6,317 nucleotides of DNA. Origin: Planctomycetota bacterium. Lineage in GTDB: Bacteria > Planctomycetota > Planctomycetia > Pirellulales > Thermoguttaceae. Below are positions 1 through 6,317 of this stretch, one piece after another (position 1 is the first letter of the stretch; every line of letters starts with the position of its first letter). The notes under the pieces were generated by a model. That model was not told the origin of the DNA, made no database searches, and was given only the letters and a program-made list of their open reading frames with translations. Both the position numbers and the translations under genes were made by a program. Location of the stretch: assembly GCA_021784975.1 (NCBI GenBank), contig JAJYGU010000408.1, forward strand, positions 1 through 6,317. Direction: 5' to 3'.

Positions 1-3000
1 CCGATCTGAGCCCATCGGCTTCCACGGCCACAACCTCACTTGGGCTAACGTCGGACGCCTCAAAGGACCGCCGTAAGGCCGCTCGGAGCGCCGTTTCCCA
101 GGATTGGCCGTGGCCCACACCGATGCCGCGGATGACGGCACGGACGGGATTACCATCGCGGCGCGCGTCCGACAATCGCTTGAGCAACAGCACGCCCGCC
201 CCCTCGCCAGGTACAAAACCATCGGCCTTCGCATCGAAGGGAGCGGCCGGGTTCGCGTTGAGCGATAGTAGACCTCCTAGGGAAAGCTCCTCGTAGGTAG
301 GCAGATCCATCTTGCGTTGGCCACCGGCGCATACCATTAAGTCGCAATCGCGGCTGAGGAGCATATTCACGGCGATCAGCAGAGCGCCCATGGACGAAGT
401 CTCGGCTCCGTCGATCGTCGTGGCCCCTCCCCCAAAGTCCCAGGTTTTTGAAATTCGCGAAGCCAGCACACTTGTGTTGAAGCTGCCCGATTCGTCGACC
501 AAGGCCGGCCAGTGAGACAGCAAGACGTCGGCAAACTGCGCGTGAATCCGTCGCGCGCCCTCTGCCGAAACGTTGCGCTGTGTCAAGATCGGCGTCAGCA
601 TGCGAGCCATCTCCGGCAATCGCATCCCCACTAGTAGCTGATGGGCAAAATCGCCACCGAACTCGGTGCCCACGACCACGCCCGTACGGCTGCGGTCGAA
701 CGACTTCGTGTCCAGCCCCGCATCGCGCAAGGCCTGGTCAGCCGCTTCGAGTACCATGAACTGAAGGGGATCGGCCTGCGTGATTTGCCTGGGCGGCACC
801 CGGTGGGCCCGCCAATCGTAAACGAAATCGGTAATAAAGCCCCCCAGACAGGCTGGGCTACGAAACGGCTTGCGGGCACCTGACTGGTAGGCCAACTCGG
901 ACCGCCAACGGTCAGGCGGAACCGTGCGTTTGGGATCTCGCCCTGTGATGAGAAGTTCCCAATAGGACGGCACATTCGGCGCACCCGGCAGTACACAACC
1001 CATGCCGATGACAGCCACCGCATCGCCGTCGGAACTCTTTGCGATCGGGGAAAGACCAGCGACACATGGCGACGGACCGAGATGGCCCCGGGCGGCTTGG
1101 CGGAACTCGTCGACCACCACGTGCATGTTCAGTCCGCCAATGCCAAAGGCGTTGATTCCCGCGCGGCGGGGTTTGCCCGCCGGTGGTTCAGGCCAGGGCT
1201 CCGGCACCTGCGGAACGTACAAGGGGGTGGCATCCCAATCGATCTTGGCGTTGAGTTGCCGGACGTTAATGGCCGGCGCGATCATGCGGTGCTGCATGCA
1301 GAGGACTGTCTTGATGAGTCCGGCGAGTCCAGCCGCCTCGAGCAAATGGCCCATATTCGCCTTAAGGCTGGTGATGGGGATCTTCCTGCCGATCGGAATA
1401 GATTCTCGCATCGCTTCGCCAACTGCGGCCAGTTCGGTCGCGTCGCCGACCTGAGTTGCGGTGGCGTGGGCTTCGATGTACTGCACATCGGCCATCTCCA
1501 CGCCGGCCTGGTAGGCGCGACGGATGGCTTGGATCTGCCCCTGCTTACGCGGGGCCCACAGACTCTTTCCGCGACCGTCTGAGGATACGCCCAACCCGCG
1601 CACAACGGCCTGGATGGGATCACCATCAGAAAGCGCGCGCTCTAGGGTCTTGAGCGCGATCGCCACGTAACCTTCGCCCAGCAGCAGGCCGTCGGCCTCG
1701 GTGTCAAAGGGCCGACTCTGCGAGGCGCTCATGGCTTGGGCTTTGGCAAACACGAGGAGCGACTCGGTCCGGACCTCGGCGCAGCCGCCGACGATCGCCA
1801 TATCAATCTGGCCGAATTGCAATGCGCGGCTCGCCAGAAGGACGGCCTGAAGTGAGGAAGCGCAGGCCGAGTCGATGGCCATAAACGGCCCAGAGAGGCC
1901 GAATGCCTTGGCAATCGTGCCGGCGACCATGTTGGCGGCCAGATCCCTGGTGCCGCGTTCGGGATGTCGTGGCAGGCTGGCACGTGCGCGTTCAAGCCAG
2001 GCGGCGATGATCGCATCCTGCTCGGAGGCTGAAAGATGTTGTATTTCTTGGACTTCGCGAAGAAACTGCGTCGCCTCCTCGAGATAGGTGGCGTAGGCGC
2101 AGTCGCCCAGCAATCGGCTGCCCTGAGATTGTCCCACGAAAACGCCGGTGTTGCGCAGCGGAAGGTCGAAAGGATCCAACCCCGCGTGCCGGCAGGCGCT
2201 GGCGGCGGTTTCGCACATCAGCAAGTGAGTGCTGTCGACCGACCGGGTCAGCTCCTCGGGGATGGAGCAACGATGGTAGTCGATTTGTTTGTGGGGAAGG
2301 GTGGCTGCTAGCTTAGAATACGTCTTGCCCCGTGCCCCCGGGCGGGAATCGTAGTAGAGCGACTGATCCAGGCGATCCGAGGGAACCTCGGCCACTGCGG
2401 AGCGGCCCTCAATTAGCAATCGCCAAAACTCGTCGAGATTTTCGGCGCCGGGTAACCGGCACGCCATTCCGATGATCGCCAGCGGCATCTGCGCTCGTTC
2501 GATGGCGGGTGCGGGCACACGGCCCGCGCCTTTGGGTTTCGGCCCGGCCACCGGAAGAATCTGCCGATCGGAGGACCGCACAAGCTGCCCGAACTCACCA
2601 TCGTCAATCAAAACTTCGCGCTCGCGCAGTCCGGCACGAAGCTCCTGCTTCAGATGCTCCACGCCTTCGGAGGGAGGCATAAACTTCAGCTTCAGCATGT
2701 CCCGCGCGCCCACAGTGTTGTCGGGCAACATTGCCATCCCAACCTCGTCCCACGACTGCCAATCGATGCAAGTTGACGCGCAATCGGGGCGCCCGATGCG
2801 AAACCATCCGCACAGTTTGGCCAGCATATCGTTGGCGGCGGCGTAGTCGGCCAGGCCGTTGCCGCCGAACCGACCACTGATCGACCCAAACCCGACGAAG
2901 TAACGAAGCGGATCGTCGCGGGTGAGATTCATTAGGGCCAATGTCCCCTGCACCTTCGCGCCGATCGTGACAGCCAGTTCTTGGTGGGTCCGGTTCTCGA

Positions 3001-6000
3001 AGCGGCACGCCTTGCCCCATCCAGCCCCGTGGATGATGCCTGTGATTGGTCCCGAGGTCTGACGAATGGTCTGAAGCAAGTCGTCCAGCGCTGTCCAATC
3101 CGAGACATCACAGGAGTGGTAACGAACCCGCAAGCCAAGTTTGCGCATTCGCTCCAGATTGTTGTAAATCTCGATGTCCTTCCTGACTTGGTCCCACTGC
3201 TTCTCCGGCGACCTCCCCTCGGCAATGGCTTGACGCACAATCGATCGCTTGATCTGTAAAAGCTTCTCTTCGGAGCAGTTGCGCCAGGGTGCGTCGGCGC
3301 GCGGCGCCGCGCTTCGGCCGATCAGGTGCAGATCAAGGCTGTAGTCCCGCCCGAGCTTGATGGCCACTTCCGCCGTAATGCCGCGGGCTCCGCCGGTGAC
3401 CAACCAGGTTGCACCGGGTTGCGGTTCGATCCGCGGCGATTGCCCGACCGGGCTGGCCAGGGGACGGACGATTCGGCGGTGACCCGAGCCCAGACCGACT
3501 TCCACCTCCGGGCAATCGGAGGCCAACTCTCGTAACATTGCCTCGACAATGGCTTCCGGAGAGTCCGACGGGCCAAAATCACAAATCTTCACAACCGTAG
3601 GCCACCGGCGGCGATTCCACTCGATGTGGAGCGACTTGAGCAGACCGGCGACCCACCCACCCTCGGGAGCGATGATTGGTCCCGCCAACCCCAAGTCACC
3701 GCCGAGGAGCGTGGCTGCCGCCAGCACGCAGGGATCGTCAATATGGTTTTGGACCAGGTGGCGCCGCCATTTCTGCAAGACCAAGTAGGGCAGTTCTACG
3801 CCCCGTTGCCGGCGACTGTGCCATGAGCCGGCGTCGTGCAACTGCTGGGCCTCCGGGTCGAGGGCGGCCATGAGGAAGACCGTGCGAATCGCTGGCCCGA
3901 CCAAGAATTGATCCATCTCGGCGAGGACGGCGTCCGTTCCTGAGCCCCCCGCCAGTCGATACACCACGGCCCCTTGGTCTTCCATGTGTCGCTGCAAGAT
4001 TTGGGCAGCTTGATTCTCGCCTAGGATGAGCACCGCGCCGGCGGGGCAAAATGACGCGGCGCAACGCGAAGGCAGTGGCGACTCGACAGTCCGCAGTATG
4101 GATCGGTGGGCCATGGTGGGCTGCTGCGGCTCAGATATCGGGGCTGATCCTTTCGGCTCAAGGGGACAGGCACATTTTTCGGCCTTCGCGCGTGTACAAC
4201 CAGGACGGTCAGACTGGCCGAAAAATGAGCCAGTCCCCGGCCTGTGGTCGGTGGGAGCGACGGGCGTGGCCGCCTCGATCAGCGCGCTATGGGCGAGTCC
4301 TGCCTCTTGGGAAAGAACAATACCCGCCAGAAGCGTAGGTTGAGCTGCCGGCCGAATCGATTCGGCCCGGTTTCCGCATTTCACAAGCTTGCTCGCGCGA
4401 CCAAGGGTGGCCAGAGGAGTCTGCAGGCCGAACGTGCCGGGAACGGCCCCATGCTCGACGGCCAGGCTGGCGGCCAGCAGCGAGGCAAAGCCTGAGGCCC
4501 CACCGGTATGACCGATCTGCCCGACCACCGATGCCAACCACAGCGGCCGGTCGTGGGTTACCTCGGTTCGGAGGGCAAACGCGCTTCGGGCGAGTTGCTC
4601 ATCATTTGCGGGCACTCCGCAGGCGTCGGTCATCACGATCGCGAGGTGCTGTGACCGGTTTTGTGCCTGGGGGAAGCAGTCCTTTGCAGCGAGCGCCAGC
4701 GCGTGCGCGGGGTCGTCGTGGACTGCCGCGAGCCCGCGGATCACTGCACGGATTGGGTCGCCGTCGCGACGAGCATCGCTGAGGCGTTTCAGGAGAAAGA
4801 CACAGGCCCCTTCGCCGGGCAGGTAGCCCGAAGCGCATCGATCGAAAGGTCCGCTCGACGATGGGGCGGGGGCAAGAAGGCCGGCCTTCGACAGTGCTTC
4901 GTAGGCCCCGGGGTTCATGCTCCGCTGGGCCCCCACACAGATCATCAGGTCGCAGTCGCCCGCCAACAAGAGGTCCACCGCTGCGCTGAGGGCGGACATG
5001 GCTGAGGTGTGGCCGCTATCCACCGCCGCTGCCCCGCCCTGCAAGTTCCAGGTTTTGGTAATCCGCACCGCCAGGGAACTCGCGCTAAAGCTGCCCGTTT
5101 CGTCTGCCAACACCGGCCACCTGGCGTGGATCGCGTCGGCCAGCCCGTTTACGATCGCCGCAGCCTCATGCGGCGACATTCCTTGATCTGAGAGCAGTTC
5201 GTGGAGGAGCTTGGCTGTGTAAGGAAGCCGCAGCACGGTTTGCAGGCGAAAAGTAAAATCCCCGCTGAACTCCGTTCCCACCACCACGCCGGTGCGTTTG
5301 CGATCAAACGGCTTCTGGTCATAGCCCGAATCGCCTAAGGCCTGATCGGTCGCCTCCAACACCATGAATTGCAGCGGATCGGCGTGCTCGATCTGCCTGG
5401 GTGGGATCTTGTGGCGACGCCAATCGTAGTGGAAATCGCGGACATATCCCCCGCGCTGGGCCAACTTGCCGGAATCGGCCCCACGGTCTGGCGGCTGCCG
5501 GACATCCCGGGTGGACTTTGGGTCACGTCCTGACCGCACGAGGTCCCAAAACTCGGCAACATTGGGGGCCCCAGCGAACAGGCAGCCGCGGCCGATGATG
5601 GCCACCGCGTCCTCGCTGGGTTCACTGGGCTCGGCTGAAAGTCCGGCCGGGACAGTTTGCTGGGCAACGGCCGTGGCAGCCTTGGCCTCCTCGACCGAGG
5701 GGCGTGAATCGAGCACGACGTGCACATTGAGGCCGCCAATGCCAAAGGCGTTGACTCCTGCCCGGCGCGGCTTATCCGCCGGTGTCGGCGGCCACGGCGT
5801 CGCCTCGCGGACTACCTGCACCGGGGCTTTGTCCCAATCGATGTTCGGATTGAGCTGCTCGAGGTTGATGGCCGGTGGAATCAGCCCCTTCTGCATGCAG
5901 AGCACGGTCTTGATGAGGCTCGCCAGTCCCGCAGACTCCAAGGCGTGGCCGATGTTGGCCTTGACGCTGGTGATGGGTATTTTCCGGTTGGCGGGCAGCG

Positions 6001-6317
6001 AATCCTTGAGGGCCTCGGCGATCGAGGCGATTTCGGTGGCGTCGCCTAGCTGAGTGGCAGCCGAATGCGCCTCGAGGTATTGCAGGTCGGCCATCTCGGC
6101 AGGCGATGCATACGCCCGGCGGATGGCCTCCACCTGCCCCTCCTTGCGCGGCGCCCAAAGGCTTCGCCCTCGGCCATCCGAAGCGAACCCCAGCCCGCGA
6201 ATCACGGCCTGGATCGGGTCGCCGTCCTGCAGAGCCCGCCGCAAGGTCTTGACCACCACCGCCACATAGCCTTCGGCCACAATCAGGCCGTCGGCTCGGC
6301 AGTCGAAGGGACGAGAT
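1..6317 (-). CDS. Giant multidomain PUFA/polyketide synthase-like protein, partial at both ends (KS-CLF-KR-KS-CLF)
   Basis: One stop-free frame runs through the whole window: 2,105 complete codons, start upstream of 6317 and stop below position 1. The same phase is fixed independently by the KS C-terminal motifs (codons at 5750 and 1151), the KR glycine motif (3377-3397) and the KS2 active site (1862-1864), so there is no frameshift. Domains by residue: KS1 C-terminal part 1-204; CLF1 236-681; repeat-derived linker about 693-719; structural KR half about 760-955; catalytic KR 971-1242; KS2 1277-1737; CLF2 from about 1767 to the edge. KS domains condense acyl chains, CLF partners usually shape chain length, and the KR reduces the beta-keto group with NADPH. 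KS paired with a Cys-less KS is the layout of PfaC in PUFA synthases, and the KR looks PfaA-like (HGAG, long helical insert). The substrate and product cannot be told. Interdomain linkers are Pro/Ala/Ser-rich and poorly conserved. No AT or ACP is visible. The frame and family are very sure; the exact pathway is not. Confidence 0.95.
2..1018 (-). other. CLF2: second Cys-less chain-length-factor-like domain, truncated by the window edge
   Basis: Residues about 1767-2105. It begins at VAVIGMGCVLPGAPNV and runs through DPLQFMVLEA, GVVVGTEFGGDF, the active-site equivalent and FVPGEGAGVLLLKRLSDA. The window ends within the region equivalent to EAHGTGT. The Cys position reads TIDGAETSSM, placing Glu (401-403) where the nucleophile should be. 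The EAHGTGT position reads VEADGLRS, so the catalytic His also appears lost. Two catalytic residues are thus absent and the domain cannot act as a normal KS. The pairing directly after KS2 mirrors KS1-CLF1. Its C-terminal third and whatever follows lie outside the window; the repeat logic predicts another structural half plus KR, or the end of the array. Confidence 0.9.
2..1717 (-). repeat. Tandem module copy B (KS C-terminal half + CLF), partner of copy A at 4610-6316
   Basis: This is the second copy of the KS-CLF portion of the repeated unit, beginning at SRPFDTEADG of KS2. Catalytic-region spacing is preserved relative to copy A to within three codons, while the KS-to-CLF linkers (about 29 and 31 residues) share no obvious sequence. 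The repeated unit, KS-CLF-structural half-KR, is about 4.6 kb (about 1,535 codons). Confidence 0.85.
1106..2488 (-). other. KS2: complete beta-ketoacyl synthase domain
   Basis: Residues 1277-1737, about 461 long, a full KS. It starts MPLAIIGMACRLPGAENLDEFW. The nucleophile is Cys in AIDSACASSLQ (1862-1864, residue 1485). The first His is in EAHATATQ (1466-1468). The Lys and second His are in LKANMGHLLEAAG (1361-1363 and 1346-1348). The C-terminus has RRAGINAFGIGGLNMHVV. All residues for decarboxylative Claisen condensation are therefore present. Two departures from textbook KS sequence: EAHGTGT is EAHATAT, and between GVFVGQSQG and the active site there is a helical segment of about 50 residues (YLEEATQFLREV to LERARASLPR), longer than in modular PKS. 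I associate that with PUFA-type KS domains. It is probably the catalytic partner of CLF2, which follows after 29 residues. Confidence 0.95.
2590..3409 (-). other. Catalytic ketoreductase (KR) domain, SDR type
   Basis: Residues about 971-1242. It reduces beta-ketoacyl intermediates using NADPH. The cofactor motif is TWLVTGGARGIT (TGGxxGI, 3377-3397). The catalytic residues are all present: Lys in IGAKVQG (2954-2956), Ser in FGSISG (2882-2884), Tyr in DYAAAN (2843-2845, exactly 13 residues after the Ser) and Asn (2831-2833). A long charged helical insert follows the second strand (GRSAAPRADAP to KDIEIYNNLERM), and the HGAG motif follows ITGII. Both features remind me of PfaA and related iterative synthase KRs rather than of modular cis-AT KRs. 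The Leu-Asp-Asp motif that marks B-type modular KRs is absent (GAGWGKACRF is found there), but stereochemistry should not be read from this in a non-modular family. The KR should be active. A Pro/Ala-rich linker of about 34 residues leads to KS2. Confidence 0.92.
3455..4039 (-). other. Structural (non-catalytic) N-terminal half of the ketoreductase
   Basis: Residues about 760-955. It opens with GAVLILGENQAAQIL, a Rossmann-type first strand in which the nucleotide-binding glycine pattern is incomplete. It contains a mid-strand RTVFLMAAL and a GGWVAGLLKSLHIEW segment, which matches the 'GFxRSLxxEWP' helix of structural KR halves. It ends in EVGLGSGHRRIVRPL, the usual run-in to the catalytic half. 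In type I PKS and PUFA synthases this half braces the catalytic KR and does not bind NADPH. The boundaries are approximate. No ACP or AT motif was found between it and CLF1. Confidence 0.75.
4162..4238. repeat. REP-like palindromic element inserted in frame in the coding sequence
   Basis: Two 23-base arms, 4162-4184 and 4216-4238, form an inverted repeat with 21 of 23 positions pairing around a 31-base loop. The two mismatches are both A opposite A, at arm positions 7 and 11. The outer ends read ggggac...gtcccc and the inner ends carry tttttcggcc and its complement. It lies about 12 codons after the end of CLF1 and well before the KR half. It is translated without a stop as a Gly/Ser/Cys/Lys-rich peptide (about residues 693-719, containing GTGSFFGQ and AEKCACP), unlike any PKS linker I know. 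I recall very similar GGGGACAGGCACATTTTT-type repeats scattered through planctomycete genomes; that is memory, not a search. It is probably a dispersed palindrome mobilised by a REP-type (Y1/RAYT) transposase, though none is in view. Confidence 0.8.
4274..5611 (-). other. CLF1: chain-length-factor-like ketosynthase domain lacking the catalytic Cys
   Basis: This complete KS-fold domain covers residues 236-681. It starts at DAVAIIGRGC, the usual KS opening strand, and contains DPLQFMVLEA and GVVVGTEF. At the active-site position, where KS has DTACSSS, it reads VDSGHTSAM, so the Cys is replaced by His (5009-5011). The EAHGTGT region has degenerated to IVMTDACGV, removing the first catalytic His. 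The K-x-N-x-G-H motif is reduced to VVGQIGH, keeping only the final His. The C-terminal signature is eroded to AGIVLSQEAGLAHSALIE. Such Cys-less partners directly after a KS are known as chain-length factors in PfaC-type and type II PKS systems, where they form a heterodimer-like pair with the KS. I infer a structural or chain-length role rather than condensation. It is about half identical by eye to CLF2, which fills the Cys position differently. Confidence 0.9.
4610..6316 (-). repeat. Tandem module copy A (KS C-terminal half + CLF), partner of copy B at 2-1717
   Basis: The segment from SRPFD of KS1 to the degenerate EAHGTGT region of CLF1 matches the segment 1717-2. Equivalent residues are offset by 4,599 bases at the KS active-site His (6065 versus 1466) and 4,608 bases at the CLF active-site position (5009 versus 401). 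Long protein stretches are nearly the same, for example GRKIPITS, GLIKTVLCMQ or SLIKTVLCMQ, and LLLKRLSDARRDG or FLLKRLSDARRDG. The DNA differs freely at third codon positions, so the duplication is not recent. Confidence 0.85.
5705..6316 (-). other. KS1: C-terminal part of a beta-ketoacyl synthase domain
   Basis: This is the C-terminal half of a condensing domain, residues 1-204. It begins at SRPFD, the segment that follows the active-site Cys region, so the catalytic Cys lies beyond the window edge. The first active-site His is in EAHSAATQ (His 6065-6067, residue 84). The Lys and second His are in KANIGH (5960-5962 and 5945-5947, residues 119 and 124). The domain closes with RRAGVNAFGIGGLNVHVV, the usual KS C-terminal signature. 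The conserved EAHGTGT motif is altered to EAHSAAT, but the His is kept, so the domain is probably active if its Cys is present upstream. It closely resembles KS2 in the same protein (by eye roughly two thirds identical). A Ser/Glu/Ala-rich linker of about 31 residues joins it to CLF1. Confidence 0.93.

Noticed and set aside
1..120. Acyltransferase GHSxG-like string (VGHGQSWE) near the end of the frame
   Set aside because: It falls inside the CLF2 fold, lacks the GHSxG spacing, and has no surrounding acyltransferase motifs.
1..1018. CLF2 as a decaying KS pseudogene region
   Set aside because: The frame is intact, the fold motifs are conserved, and the same Cys-less design occurs in CLF1. Functional CLF partners are an established feature of this enzyme class.
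631..1065. Medium-length open frames on both strands in other phases across the window (for example 631-1065 minus, 1082-1582 plus, 5466-6053 plus)
   Set aside because: They overlap recognisable KS, CLF and KR domain sequence in the main minus-strand frame, their translations show no known motif, and such shadow frames are expected in GC-rich coding DNA.
2486..2488. Separate gene start at the Met just before KS2
   Set aside because: The frame is open without a break from the KR through a normal Pro/Ala-rich linker into KS2, and no convincing ribosome binding site or stop codon separates them.
4162..4238. Rho-independent terminator or operon boundary at the hairpin
   Set aside because: The T-run is inside the stem rather than after it, the loop is 31 bases long, and the reading frame continues through it into the KR on the same polypeptide.

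Overview
The window lies entirely inside one very large minus-strand gene. A single minus-strand reading frame (codons on + triplets 2-4, 5-7 ... 6314-6316) has no stop codon over the full 6,317 bases. That gives 2,105 complete codons, with neither start nor stop in view. I translated it across the whole window and the phase never shifts. Residue numbers below count from the first complete codon at 6316-6314.

The product is a multidomain fatty-acid/polyketide synthase of the PUFA-synthase (Pfa) or iterative type I PKS kind. In protein order the domains are: C-terminal half of a ketosynthase (KS1), a chain-length-factor-like KS without the active-site Cys (CLF1), a short linker, a Rossmann-like non-catalytic KR subdomain, a catalytic ketoreductase (KR), a complete ketosynthase with Cys-His-Lys-His residues (KS2), and the N-terminal two thirds of a second Cys-less CLF (CLF2). 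KS1-CLF1 and KS2-CLF2 align along their shared length at an almost constant offset of about 4.6 kb. The protein is therefore built from tandem KS-CLF-KR units, and more may lie outside the window. I see no acyltransferase (GHSxG) or acyl carrier protein (DSL-type) motif, so these must lie elsewhere in the protein or be supplied by partner proteins.

Immediately after CLF1 is a near-perfect long inverted repeat (arms 4162-4184 and 4216-4238, 21 of 23 positions pairing). It is translated in frame as a short linker peptide. It looks like a dispersed palindromic (REP-like) element that has landed in a coding sequence at a domain boundary.

Organism: the DNA is GC-rich, the coding is dense, and the enzyme family is known from marine and environmental bacteria. 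The palindrome resembles, from memory, repeats common in Planctomycetota genomes. A planctomycete is my best guess, but this is an inference from weak evidence. No RNA genes, CRISPR array, transposase, promoter or terminator is supported. There is no non-coding stretch in the window.
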